Positions 26,118 to 34,649 are shown, numbered from the stretch's first letter. The stretch: 64,000 nucleotides of DNA from Solirubrum koreensis (GCF_039541855.1 NZ_BAABHA010000010.1:727344-791343); one strand, 5' to 3'. The notes: generated by a model from the sequence alone, not told the origin. Translations and numbers: made by a program.

Positions 26118-27599
26118 TTAGGCTATTCGGTTCCCTTCGGGCTCCACGGTATCATCAACCTGTAAACCCAGCCGCAGCTTGCTGTGCTTTTTGCCATAGG
26201 CGTAGTAAATCACCAAGCCGAGGGCCAGCCACACGAACAAGCGCAACCATGTGTCCCAAGGTAAGCTGAGCATCATAATCAAGCAGGTAATGATGCCGAG
26301 AATGGGCACCAGCGGCACCCACGGCGTACGGAAGGCTCGCGGCGCGTTTGGCTCGCGTTTGCGCATTATCAGTACGGCAAGGCACACCATTACAAAGGCC
26401 AGCAGCGTACCGATGCTGCACATTTCGCCCACTACATTAATGGGAACCAAGCCCGCAAACAGGCTGATGAAAGCGCCCAGCAGCAGGTTGGACTTGTGCG
26501 GGGTTTGGAAACGCGGATGCACCTGCGAAAACACGCGCGGCAGCAATCCGTCGCGCGACATGGAGAAGAATACCCGCGACTGGCCCAACAAATCGACCAG
26601 AATAACCGAGGTGTAGCCGATGAGAATGGCCAGAATTACGGCCGAGCTCAGCCAGGCATAGGGCGTTTTTTCGATGGCAATGGCTACCGGCGCCGCGCTG
26701 TTCTTGAACTCCGAGAAGTTGGCCAGGCCCGTCATAACGTGCCCAAACAGCACGAACAGTACCGTACACACCAGCAAGGAGCCAATAATGCCGATGGGCA
26801 TGTTGCGCTGTGGGTTCTTGGCTTCCTGGGCCATGGTGGCCACAATATCAAAGCCGATGAACACGAAGAAGACCACGCCGGCGCCGCGCAGAATCCCGCT
26901 CCAGCCAAATTCGCCGAATTTGCCGGTGTTGGCCGGTATGTACGGCTGGTAGTTGGCCGGATCGATGTAGCGCCAGCCCAGGGCGATGAACACGAGCACC
27001 ACCGATACCTTCAGGGCCACCACAATGGCGTTAAACCACGCCGAGCCCTGTGTGCCCCGCACGATGATGGCCGTAATAGCTAACACCACCAGAATGGCCG
27101 GCAAATTCACCACACCATGCACCGTGGAGCCGTCGGCCAGCGTGCTGGTTTCGAACGGCGACATCACCAGTTGCGGCGGAATGTGCAGGTCGTACTTGGC
27201 CAGAAACCGCACCAAGTACTGCGACCAGCTGATGGCCACGGTGGCTGCCCCCACGGAGTATTCCAGCACCAAATCCCACCCAATAATCCAGGCAAATAGC
27301 TCGCCCAGCGTGGCATACGAGTACGTATAGGCCGAGCCGGCTACCGGTACCATAGAGGCAAACTCGGCGTAGCACAAAGCCGAGAAAGCGCAGCCTACGG
27401 CCGCCACAATAAACGACAGGGTAATGGCCGGGCCCGTGTGGTTCGCGGCCGCAATACCGGTAAGCGAAAACAGACCCGCCCCAATAATTACCCCTACCCC
27501 AATGGCAATGAGGTTAAACGGCCCCAAACTGCGTTTGAGCGTATGCGAGCCAGTCTCTGCGGCTTCCAGCCGCAGCAGTTCCAACGATTTTTTAAGCAT
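26118..27599 (-). CDS. APC-family amino-acid permease under a SAM-I riboswitch
   Basis: A 493-residue transporter with about 12-14 transmembrane segments. The first helix region NLIAIGVGVIIGAGLFSLTGIA is the APC signature, and the overall layout resembles the cationic amino-acid transporter/YfnA branch. The ATG at 27599 (MLKKSLELLRLEA) is preferred, but an in-frame ATG at 27653 is possible. It lies 354 bases downstream of a SAM-I riboswitch and 230 bases downstream of a Cys-codon leader peptide, which implies control by sulfur-amino-acid supply and suggests a methionine, cysteine or related substrate. That substrate assignment is inference. Confidence 0.88.
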   Translation of the reverse strand: MLKKSLELLRLEAAETGSHTLKRSLGPFNLIAIGVGVIIGAGLFSLTGIAAANHTGPAITLSFIVAAVGCAFSALCYAEFASMVPVAGSAYTYSYATLGELFAWIIGWDLVLEYSVGAATVAISWSQYLVRFLAKYDLHIPPQLVMSPFETSTLADGSTVHGVVNLPAILVVLAITAIIVRGTQGSAWFNAIVVALKVSVVLVFIALGWRYIDPANYQPYIPANTGKFGEFGWSGILRGAGVVFFVFIGFDIVATMAQEAKNPQRNMPIGIIGSLLVCTVLFVLFGHVMTGLANFSEFKNSAAPVAIAIEKTPYAWLSSAVILAILIGYTSVILVDLLGQSRVFFSMSRDGLLPRVFSQVHPRFQTPHKSNLLLGAFISLFAGLVPINVVGEMCSIGTLLAFVMVCLAVLIMRKREPNAPRAFRTPWVPLVPILGIITCLIMMLSLPWDTWLRLFVWLALGLVIYYAYGKKHSKLRLGLQVDDTVEPEGNRIA

Positions 27600-27732
27600 G
27601 ATTAAGAAAGCTGCAATCGGCCGAGAGCTACCGGAAACCGGTGCCTTGCGCATTGCGTGACGCCCACGCTTGGTGACGCCTACTTAGGGCTACCAAACGA
27701 GAAGCAAAAAAGAAGACAGAAGGAAGGTGTAA

Positions 27733-27773
27733 ATGGCGCAATGCCATCTACCCGCAGGAGAGTAAGGTCCTGC
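27733..27773 (-). promoter_or_regulatory. Hairpins downstream of the Cys leader (candidate attenuator)
   Basis: Two short stems, GCAGGA/TCCTGC (27754-27773) and ATGGC/GCCAT (27733-27747), lie between the leader stop and the permease start. On the minus strand they run into a pyrimidine-rich tract with TTTTTT about 35 bases further on. The stems are weak, so this is a tentative attenuation region. Confidence 0.3.
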
Positions 27774-27829
27774 TATGCATCAGCGCCCAATTGGGCACAA
27801 GTGTGATGACCGTTACCGGAAAGCGTACT

Positions 27830-27868
27830 TCAACAACAACAGCAACGGCCCTCTACGTGCAGGCCCAT
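27830..27868 (-). CDS. Putative leader peptide MGLHVEGRCCCC
   Basis: A 12-codon reading frame between the riboswitch and the permease. It ends in four consecutive Cys codons (TGC TGT TGT TGT) followed by TGA. Cys is rare, so a run of four directly before a stop is the hallmark of a cysteine-sensing attenuation leader, as known for Cys-rich upstream ORFs in mycobacteria. The ATG lies inside a small palindrome (GCAGGCC-CAT-GGCCTGC on the + strand). Two hairpins follow (27754-27773 and 27733-27747), then a pyrimidine/T-rich tract. Not validated. Confidence 0.55.
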   Translation of the reverse strand: MGLHVEGRCCCC

Positions 27869-27952
27869 GGCCTGCGGGTTGGTAGATGGGTAGTACGCCG
27901 CCCCACGGCGGATAAACGAAGCAAAAAGGCTGACCAGAGCGCCCACAGCAAC

Positions 27953-28051
27953 TTGTTTTTATATGATCAGGACTTGGCACCGTTCCGGATGTTCCGGGGG
28001 GTTGCCGGCGTTTCGTCGAGCCTGTCTCTCCGCGCCTCTGTATAAAAACAA
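27953..28051 (-). ncRNA. SAM-I (S-box) riboswitch aptamer
   Basis: On the minus strand the conserved S-box core is readable in order: AGAG, GGAGAGACAGGCTC, GACGAAAC, GCCGGCAACC, a variable P3 hairpin (CCGGAACATCCGG), then GGTGCCAAGTCCTG. The closing P1 stem is perfect: TTGTTTTTATA at the 5' end (28051-28041) pairs with TATAAAAACAA at the 3' end (27963-27953), 11 bp. SAM-I riboswitches sense S-adenosylmethionine and switch off methionine-related genes when it is plentiful. The first gene downstream on this strand is the APC permease. Confidence 0.88.
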
Positions 28052-28146
28052 TCCTTCAGCAGTAAAGAATTGATGCCGCAAAGGTAGGAGCCGCCTCGCC
28101 GCATCTGCAAATCGTTCCCGATTTATGTCTGCCTCACGGCCGGTAT
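28052..28146. other. Gap upstream of the riboswitch
   Basis: No gene was recognised here. Open frames in the 27.6-28.2 kb gap are short, lack codon bias and are mostly antisense to the riboswitch. The riboswitch promoter should lie in this stretch on the minus strand, but I could not pick out a clear TTG/TAnnTTTG pair. Confidence 0.4.
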
Positions 28147-28200
28147 AAAAACAGCCTCCGCGCGCCTGCTTTAACGGTGCAGGCGCGCGGAGGCTGTTTT
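28147..28200 (-). terminator. Terminator after the outer-membrane protein gene
   Basis: AAAACAGCCTCCGCGCGCCTGC pairs with the complementary arm ending in GAGGCTGTTTT around a short loop (arms over 20 bp). It lies 45 bases beyond the stop codon of the minus-strand gene and could work in both directions. Confidence 0.88.
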
Positions 28201-28244
28201 GGACTGACTGAAAAGGGCCGTTGAATAACCAGCCAATCAGCGGG

Positions 28245-29120
28245 TTAGTAGTTGTACGACACACCCGCCGACACGCCCGTGGACTGGCCCAGGTTGCGGC
28301 CGCCCACGTACTGGCTGGCGCCTAGCACCACCCCGAAACCTTTGGCCACCGGCTTAAAAACACTCACGCCCACGCGGGTGTAGTTCACGCGGGTAGCGGT
28401 GAAGTCGCCGGTGAAGCCCGGCTGCAGAATGTCGGTGCCTTCGTCGCTCGACTGCTGGAACGAGGCCCAGCCTTCGGCGTACAGGTTGAGGCCGGCGTAA
28501 CCCACTTTGGCATCGGCAATAAAGGCGTTGGGCACCTGCCGGGTGCGGTAACTGTAGCCGGCCTGGCCGGTCAGGAACACGCCTGAGGGTGTTTTCAGGT
28601 GCACTACGCCCAAGGTATTGAGCTTGGTGGCGCGGTTACCAATGGCAATGATATACTCCAAGCCCACGTTCGACTGATAATTGCTGGCCGGGGTGCTTAC
28701 CCCCACTACCCCCAACAAATCGAGCACGCTGCTTCCTACTTCGGTTGAAAAGGTTTTGAACTTGAGCAGGCCCGTAATATCCTGCAGGCCGCTGCGCGAG
28801 TTGGTAAAGCCTTCGTTGTTGCCTTTGCCTTCCGACTTAATATAGGGCAAGCTTACAATGGCTTCCACCTTGTTGCTGATGCCGTAGGTGGTGTACACGC
28901 TCACCGAAGACACCTGGATTTCCTGAAAAACGGGTACCCCTTCCACCTTTTCGGGCACCAGATACACGTTTTTGTAGCGTTCAGCGGTACCCGTAAAGGC
29001 TACGGAGCCGTGGCCTTTGCCTACCATAAACCCGCTAACCAGGCTTTGGGCCTGAGCGTGAGAAACAAAGAACAGGGTAGCGGCTAGCAGGAAAGTTCGC
29101 GCGAAGTAGGTGTGTTGCAT
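28245..29120 (-). CDS. Outer-membrane beta-barrel protein, function unknown
   Basis: A 291-residue protein with a signal peptide (MQHTYFARTFLLAATLFF, cleaved near HAQAQS). The mature part is a run of alternating, aromatic-rich strands ending in GVSAGVSYNY, with a C-terminal aromatic residue as expected for an outer-membrane barrel. Similar proteins in Bacteroidota are annotated as transporter or porin-like barrels without a known substrate. The ATG at 29120 is chosen because the signal peptide begins there. It is divergent from the fasciclin gene. Confidence 0.7.
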   Translation of the reverse strand: MQHTYFARTFLLAATLFFVSHAQAQSLVSGFMVGKGHGSVAFTGTAERYKNVYLVPEKVEGVPVFQEIQVSSVSVYTTYGISNKVEAIVSLPYIKSEGKGNNEGFTNSRSGLQDITGLLKFKTFSTEVGSSVLDLLGVVGVSTPASNYQSNVGLEYIIAIGNRATKLNTLGVVHLKTPSGVFLTGQAGYSYRTRQVPNAFIADAKVGYAGLNLYAEGWASFQQSSDEGTDILQPGFTGDFTATRVNYTRVGVSVFKPVAKGFGVVLGASQYVGGRNLGQSTGVSAGVSYNY

Positions 29121-29354
29121 ACAAGTGGCAGGGCAAAGAAAACGGCTGTTGATGCCGACAGAGCAAAAACACAATCCCATTGAATTTGTTAAATTTCTGT
29201 CGCGACCAACTTACGGTCAAGGTTCTGGCGTTGGATTCTATTCGGGAATATTTTTCCCAAATAGACAAAATCCAGTTCTCCTGCGCGTTGCGTTTGTATG
29301 CCTACTCGCCGGTGAAGTCGTCTTACGCTGGTTCAACTTGTTGCCCCTTTGCTC

Positions 29355-30347
29355 ATGCAAAAAACCCTACACCTTTGGTTTTCCGGCCTCACGGCCGCTC
29401 TTTTACTGCTTTCAGGCTGCGATAAAAAAGCGGATGCCGATCCGTCCATTGCCAGCGTGGCCGTGGCCAATCCCGATTTCAGCATGCTGGAAGACGCGGC
29501 CGTGCGCGGCGGCGTGGTGGGCGTACTGTCTAATAAAAATCCAAACGACCCCGAAGGCAACTTCACGGTTTTCGCCCCGACCAACGACGCCTTTGCCCGG
29601 CTCGGTTTGCGCACGGCTGCCGACCTGAATGCCCTGCAAACTCCATTTCTCACCACCACGCTGCAATACCACGTGAGCAACGGCTCGCGCCGCATCAGCA
29701 CCCTGCCCGCTGGTACGGTTACGCCTTCGCTGCTTGGCATTACCCGGCGCATGGTGAGTCGCAACGGTAATTTGTACGTAAACGGGTCCCGCATACTACG
29801 CACCGACATTACCGCTGCAAACGGCACCATTCACGTGACCGATAAAGTAATGCTGGCCACCGGCGCCGACATTGTGCAGTCGGCGGTGGCCTTGAGCACC
29901 GCGCAGGTTTTCGTGAAGCCCGAGCTGACTTACCTTGTGGAAGCGGTGCTGTATTGCGAGTTAGCGGGGGCCCTTTCGGCCTCGCCGGGCAGCCCCCAAC
30001 TCACGGTTTTCGCCCCCACCGACCAAGCCTTCCGCGACTTGTTGCGTCAACTGCTGGGAAGCGCCTCCACCTCACCGGCCGATATCCGCCGCCTGCCCAA
30101 AGACGTGGTTACCAAAGTTCTGCTGAATCATGTGGTGCCGGGCGGCCGCTTTACTTCTGAGCTGCCCGAAAACGCCACCGTGGCTTCGGCCGGCAGCACC
30201 CCCGTTCTGTTTGGAGCTTTCGATAACGGCGTGCTGCCCGTGCGCGGCGCCGGAAACGGTTCGGCCTCCGCTAACATCGTCATTCCCGACGTGCAGTGCA
30301 CCAACGGTGTGGTTCACGTAATCGACCGCGTGCTGCTGCCCCAATAA
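29355..30347 (+). CDS. Lipoprotein with two fasciclin (FAS1) domains
   Basis: A 330-residue lipoprotein. The N-terminus MQKTLHLWFSGLTAALLLLSGC contains the lipobox LLSGC, so the Cys should be lipidated. Two FAS1 domains follow, each with the H1 motif FTVFAPTNDAF / LTVFAPTDQAF and the H2 motif ending in YHV or NHVVPGG and NG(T/V)(I/V)HV. Roughly they cover 38-175 and 185-328. FAS1 proteins mediate adhesion or matrix contacts. The ATG at 29355 is two codons inside a longer TTG frame. Confidence 0.85.
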   Translation: MQKTLHLWFSGLTAALLLLSGCDKKADADPSIASVAVANPDFSMLEDAAVRGGVVGVLSNKNPNDPEGNFTVFAPTNDAFARLGLRTAADLNALQTPFLTTTLQYHVSNGSRRISTLPAGTVTPSLLGITRRMVSRNGNLYVNGSRILRTDITAANGTIHVTDKVMLATGADIVQSAVALSTAQVFVKPELTYLVEAVLYCELAGALSASPGSPQLTVFAPTDQAFRDLLRQLLGSASTSPADIRRLPKDVVTKVLLNHVVPGGRFTSELPENATVASAGSTPVLFGAFDNGVLPVRGAGNGSASANIVIPDVQCTNGVVHVIDRVLLPQ

Positions 30348-30363
30348 TGCCTTCGCGGCTGCA

Positions 30364-30397
30364 AACCCGGCGGAAACACGCTAGTATCCGCCGGGTT
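30364..30397 (+). terminator. Hairpin after the fasciclin gene
   Basis: AACCCGGCGGA and TCCGCCGGGTT arms (11 bases, 12-base loop) lie 17 bases after the stop codon. The downstream T-tract is poor, so termination is probable rather than certain. Confidence 0.6.
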
Positions 30398-30493
30398 CAG
30401 CCCCGTTACTTTTCGCCCTTTTAGTTTTGCCCTTCACACACCTTACCAGGTAGCCCAGCTTGCACGCGTGGCGTTGCCTATTGCTGTTGCGTT

Positions 30494-32044
30494 ATGTCAA
30501 ATCGGTTTACCAACTCCTTCAGGAGCTGGCTTTTGTGTTTTATGATCTGCCTCCCGGGTCTGGCATTTGGGCAGGTGCGCCCCGCTGCCGTTCGAGTAAC
30601 CCTGGAAGGTCAATGGAAAGGCCAATTGGCAGTACCGGGTGGTCGTTTGCCGTTAACCATTACCGTAACGGAGCTGGCCAACGGCACCCGTTTTGCCGTG
30701 CTCGATGTGCCCGCCCAACGCATTAGTCGGGCCCTGATGACGGTGGACGTAAAGAGCGACACCGTCATATTCGATACGCAGGAGCTCGGCTGCACCTACA
30801 CCTGCCTACGCACGCCCGACGGCAAGCAGTTGGAGGGTCAGTGGAAACAACAGGGTTTTCAAACGGCTTTAACCTTGCAATTTGAGGCCCTTCCCGCTAG
30901 CCCACCCAAAAACTTTAAGTTTCCGCCGCCTTACCGGGTAGAGGAAGTGTCGTTCACCAACTCCCGCGACAACATTCGACTGAGCGGCACGCTCACCATT
31001 CCGCCCGGCGAAGGGCCTTTCCCGGCCGTGGTGCTGCTCTCTGATATGGGCCCGCACGACCGCGACGTGACCATGGGCGACTATAAAATGTTTGGGCTGC
31101 TGGCCGACTACCTTACCCGCCGCGGCGTGGCCGTACTCCGCACCGACGACCGCGGCGTGGGCCAATCGGGCGGTAGCGTGACGGCCGCCACCACCGCCGA
31201 TTTAGTGAAGGACGCCCAAACGGCGCTGAGTTTTCTGCGTACCCGGCCGCTCATCGATTTTGGCCAGTTAGGTCTTATCGGGCACGGCGAAGGCGGTAAT
31301 GTGGCGCTGCTGGTGGCTGCCCAGCCCCTACCGCCTGCTTTTGTCGTTGCCTTGGCCGCTTCCGGGGCTGCCGGCCGAGAAGTTTTGCTGCAGCAGCCCG
31401 CCGGCTTTCGGCCCGCCGGGGAAGCCGATACCGCCCAGGAAAACTACACGCGCCGCCAACTGAAAACCCAGCAGCAATTGGCGCTGAAAGTAGAAGAGCT
31501 GCGGGCGAAAGGAGCCAACGCCGCTCAAATTGAAACCTACCTCGCGCAACAGCAAATGCGCCAGCGGGCAGCCGACAAAAAACGCCAGGAAATCATTGTA
31601 AAGCAGCAGAAAACCTTGTTGGAAGTGGTCCGCCAAACCGCCGACAACGGGCAGGCGCAAGCTATTCTCACGAACATGATTGGCCAGTACAACCGCGACC
31701 TGCCGCCGGGTGCCGCGCAGTTACGCGCCAGCCAAATGACGTCGCCCTGGTACCGCTACTACCTGGACTTTAACCCACAGGCGGAGCTTGGCAAGGTTAA
31801 CGCGGCTATACTGCTGCTGCACGGCACAGACGATACGCAAGTGAACGTATCGAATCTAGCTTTGCTTGAAAAGGGTCTGAAGGGCAACAAACGGGTGCGT
31901 AGCAGCCGCGTTGAAGGAATAAACCACCTGTTTCAGGCTCCCGTAACCCAGTGGCCTGTAATCAGTGGCGAACCGAAACCCATTTTCTCACCGCAGGTAG
32001 AGCAAGGCATCATTGCCTGGATTCGGACGCTGTTTAGCGAATAA
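30494..32044 (+). CDS. Alpha/beta hydrolase-fold protein lacking the nucleophile serine
   Basis: A 516-residue exported protein (signal peptide to about AFGQ, residue 27). An N-terminal beta-rich domain (about 30-140) precedes an alpha/beta hydrolase domain resembling S9/BAAT-like hydrolases: oxyanion region VVLLSDMGPHDRD, TDDRGVGQSGGS, elbow GHGEGG, acid HGTDDTQV (Asp446/447) and EGINHLF (His478). The elbow, normally GHSEGG, has Gly265 (codon GGC) instead of Ser. A charged helical insert, rich in Gln, Lys and Arg, covers about 310-390. It may be inactive as a classical hydrolase or use another nucleophile. Confidence 0.8.
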   Translation: MSNRFTNSFRSWLLCFMICLPGLAFGQVRPAAVRVTLEGQWKGQLAVPGGRLPLTITVTELANGTRFAVLDVPAQRISRALMTVDVKSDTVIFDTQELGCTYTCLRTPDGKQLEGQWKQQGFQTALTLQFEALPASPPKNFKFPPPYRVEEVSFTNSRDNIRLSGTLTIPPGEGPFPAVVLLSDMGPHDRDVTMGDYKMFGLLADYLTRRGVAVLRTDDRGVGQSGGSVTAATTADLVKDAQTALSFLRTRPLIDFGQLGLIGHGEGGNVALLVAAQPLPPAFVVALAASGAAGREVLLQQPAGFRPAGEADTAQENYTRRQLKTQQQLALKVEELRAKGANAAQIETYLAQQQMRQRAADKKRQEIIVKQQKTLLEVVRQTADNGQAQAILTNMIGQYNRDLPPGAAQLRASQMTSPWYRYYLDFNPQAELGKVNAAILLLHGTDDTQVNVSNLALLEKGLKGNKRVRSSRVEGINHLFQAPVTQWPVISGEPKPIFSPQVEQGIIAWIRTLFSE

Positions 32045-32065
32045 CCCTAATACCGCGGCTGGCAG

Positions 32066-32815
32066 CTAGTACTCCTGAACCGAACCCGGATTAGTTTCGG
32101 TGCCAAACCAACGCAAACGGTAGCAGTTCATGGCCGTGTCGCCGAGCTGCTCGATGAGTTTGTAGTTAGCTACAGCGCCCACGGCCGCCCCTATCACAGG
32201 CACCAGCTGAGCCATTTTGGCCAGGTCAATATAGTCGCGGTACTCTTGCTGAAAGGTGCGCCAATCGAACTCGTGCACATCGGTGGGTAGGGTTTGGCGG
32301 TACGTCTCCCAATCGGCTACGCGGCGGTACACGTCGTTGCGGGTGTGCTGGCTGCTGAAGGCCAGTTGAAAAACGTGCAGCAGGAACAGTCGCTCGGTGT
32401 AATCCTTCACGTCGTAACCGTAAAGAGCCGCGATGTCGAAGAGCAGTTTGAGCTTGATGCCGAGCAGCAGGGGAAAATCGGCGAGGCCAAGCAGGAAGCC
32501 GGCCGCACCGGTGGCCGCGCCTTCTACGGCGGCGGTGTTGCGGTAGTACCGAATGCGGGTGTGTACCGCTTCTTCACGTTCGGCTAACGGCAGGCCCAGG
32601 CGCGGCTGGCCGGTGGTGTGCGTCGAGCCAAACAGCACCCCGCGCACCATTTGCTTGATAGCGGCCGTGAGGGCCAGGTGTACCCGCTCGGGCAGCAGCG
32701 CGTTCAGACGTGTTTGCAGATGGCGCGTGAAACGATTCAGCTGCGAAGGACGCCGCTGCATCTTCTGCTGCCAGGCACGCAATTCGTCGTGGGCTTGCTG
32801 GTCGGTGGAGTGCAT
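32066..32815 (-). CDS. EcsC family protein
   Basis: A 249-residue protein of the EcsC family: TRIRYYRNTAAVEGAATGAAGFLLGLADFPLLLGIKLKLL matches the conserved Gly/Ala-rich region, followed by ALYGYDVKDYTERLFLLHVF. EcsC proteins are linked by name to the Bacillus Ecs ABC system, but their biochemical role is unclear. The ATG at 32815 is preferred; a TTG 10 codons upstream would overlap the AT-rich gene that precedes it. It converges closely on the hydrolase gene with only about 20 bases between. Confidence 0.8.
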   Translation of the reverse strand: MHSTDQQAHDELRAWQQKMQRRPSQLNRFTRHLQTRLNALLPERVHLALTAAIKQMVRGVLFGSTHTTGQPRLGLPLAEREEAVHTRIRYYRNTAAVEGAATGAAGFLLGLADFPLLLGIKLKLLFDIAALYGYDVKDYTERLFLLHVFQLAFSSQHTRNDVYRRVADWETYRQTLPTDVHEFDWRTFQQEYRDYIDLAKMAQLVPVIGAAVGAVANYKLIEQLGDTAMNCYRLRWFGTETNPGSVQEY

Positions 32816-32835
32816 GGGCCGAGATTTAACGAAAT

Positions 32836-33576
32836 CTATATCCAATCAAAGTCGATTTCTGATAGTTGTACGTTAGGGAACGTGTATTTTATCACAAGTT
32901 CTTGTTTAGTTATCTTCTTATCTTCCGGATCTATAATTGACGCCAACATAAGTTTAATATGACGAATACGATCCATATTATGTTTACTTAGATAGCCTCT
33001 AGTATTATAAATCGTGTATCGAAGTGCAATTGATCCGGCTTCTAAAACACCACTATTGAAATGCTCGACCTCATTTACTGCCTGAACGAATTTCCACAAT
33101 CCTAGAAAAATGCGCTGGACATCGCGTAAACTAATGCTTTTCAATTCTGCTTCAATTTCTTCATTATATAATTTTTGATTTTCAAATACTTGCAATAAGT
33201 CAGAGTGAAGAATAGTATAATGCTCGCTATAACGGAGATTTACAAAATCCCCTTTCTCAAAATCCTGTACTGCATATGTTATTCCCAATGCTCTATACAA
33301 TGACTCCAATTGCTTGAAACGATAGTATCGCGGCGGATTGCTTTTGAGATTTTCAGCTGACCAATTATTATGGTTTGGCTCCATTGCTTTCAATTCCAGA
33401 AACATATCGATAAAATCCAGTGCACTATAAATCCTACTCGGCTCCGATACATCACTTTCATGTTGTTCAATAACGGCTTCCACAGTTTCCTTTTCTTTAC
33501 TTGACTCATTTCCCTTAGAGCTTCGGATGCCCCACGAGAAAATATTATTCAGCATACTTTTTATTGCATGGAACAT
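32836..33576 (-). CDS. AT-rich hypothetical protein, likely acquired
   Basis: A 246-residue protein with no family I recognise. It has no signal peptide or membrane segment; the N-terminal 50 residues are charged (SSKGNESSKEKETVEAVIEQHES), the rest alpha-helical with many Tyr, Asn, Ile and Lys. Its DNA is visibly much more AT-rich than the genes on both sides, and codon choice favours A/T endings. The ATG at 33576 lies in the TGATG overlap with the stop of the Gfo/Idh gene; a GTG three bases upstream is an alternative. This suggests recent transfer into the end of a host operon. Confidence 0.6.
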   Translation of the reverse strand: MFHAIKSMLNNIFSWGIRSSKGNESSKEKETVEAVIEQHESDVSEPSRIYSALDFIDMFLELKAMEPNHNNWSAENLKSNPPRYYRFKQLESLYRALGITYAVQDFEKGDFVNLRYSEHYTILHSDLLQVFENQKLYNEEIEAELKSISLRDVQRIFLGLWKFVQAVNEVEHFNSGVLEAGSIALRYTIYNTRGYLSKHNMDRIRHIKLMLASIIDPEDKKITKQELVIKYTFPNVQLSEIDFDWI

Positions 33577-34649
33577 CACAGGCTGCCCTTAGATTTCAAG
33601 CTGTACACCCGCTCAATAATCTCCACCACCTTCATGCCTTCCAGCGCATTGGTGGTAGCGTAACCGCGTTTTTGCACCGTATCCACCACGTTTTCTATCA
33701 CCTGCACGTGGTTGGCCGCCGAGCCCTGGTAGGGTCCGTAGTCATTGGCAGGGTTGGTAGGAGCCAGTTCGGGTAGCTGGTAATCTTGCACATGGCAGTA
33801 CTCCACCTTATCCATGTATTGGCCGGCAATACGCAGACTGCCGTGTTCGGCCACCACGGTAAGGGAGCTTTCGAGGTTCCGGTCCCACACGCTGGTGCTG
33901 TATTGCAGCGTACCCGCGCCGCCGCGCAACAAATCGAAGGTGACGAGGCCGGAGTCCTCGAAATCGGTTAGCTGCTGGTGGTTGAAGTCGAAGAAGCGGG
34001 CCTGAATGTTCTGGATGTCGCCAAATACCCAATACAGCAAGTCCACGAAGTGACTGAACTGGGTGAAAAGCGTGCCGCCGTCTTCGCTGCTCCGCCCTTT
34101 CCAGGAAGGTCCGCCGCGGTAGTAGCGCGCGTCGCGGTTCCAGAAACAATTGATTTGCACAAGGTAAATCTGGCCCAGCCGGCCGGAATCAACCAGCTGC
34201 TTCAACCATTGCGAAGGCGGCGAGTAGCGGTTCTGCATCACCCCAAACACCAGCCGGCCGGTTTGCAGCGCCACGTGAATCAGGTCTTCGGCGTCGCGCT
34301 TGCGCAGTGCAATGGGCTTTTCCACCACTACATGTAGGCCGTGGCGCAACCCGCGAATGGCCTGCGGAGCGTGTAAATGGTTGGGCGTGGCCACCGTCAA
34401 TACATCGGCCGCGGCAGGGCTGTAGGTCGTTGCGGAAGCCAGGTAATCGTCGAGCGAGGCGAAGAACGCTACGCCGGGAAACTCTACTGCCAGCTCCGCT
34501 TGCAGCTCGGAGCGCACGTCGATGAGGGCCACAAGGCGGGCACCAGTGTGGCGCGAAACCAAAGCCGCATGGCGGCGGCCAATGTGGCCCACGCCGCAAA
34601 TGGCAAAACGGACGTCGGGAAGATGGGGGTCAGACAAAACAGTCGGCAT
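33576..34649 (-). CDS. Gfo/Idh/MocA dehydrogenase, probable UDP-GlcNAcA 3-dehydrogenase (WlbA/WbpB-like)
   Basis: A 357-residue NAD-dependent sugar dehydrogenase. FAICGVGHIGRRHAALVSRH is the Rossmann motif, VATPNHLHAPQAIRGLRHG and VVVEKPIALRKRDAE carry the EKP catalytic motif, and DGGTLFTQFSHFVDLL the C-terminal active-site His. The paired downstream partner in WlbA/WbpB systems is a DegT aminotransferase, present here 140 bases upstream on the same strand. The inferred reaction is oxidation of UDP-N-acetylglucosaminuronate at C3 on the way to UDP-ManNAc3NAcA-like sugars; no acetyltransferase or epimerase is next to it. Confidence 0.78.
   Translation of the reverse strand: MPTVLSDPHLPDVRFAICGVGHIGRRHAALVSRHTGARLVALIDVRSELQAELAVEFPGVAFFASLDDYLASATTYSPAAADVLTVATPNHLHAPQAIRGLRHGLHVVVEKPIALRKRDAEDLIHVALQTGRLVFGVMQNRYSPPSQWLKQLVDSGRLGQIYLVQINCFWNRDARYYRGGPSWKGRSSEDGGTLFTQFSHFVDLLYWVFGDIQNIQARFFDFNHQQLTDFEDSGLVTFDLLRGGAGTLQYSTSVWDRNLESSLTVVAEHGSLRIAGQYMDKVEYCHVQDYQLPELAPTNPANDYGPYQGSAANHVQVIENVVDTVQKRGYATTNALEGMKVVEIIERVYSLKSKGSL

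Noticed and set aside
27791..28045. 84-residue + strand frame in the permease-porin gap
   Set aside because: It is antisense to the SAM-I riboswitch and the leader peptide and shows no codon pattern.
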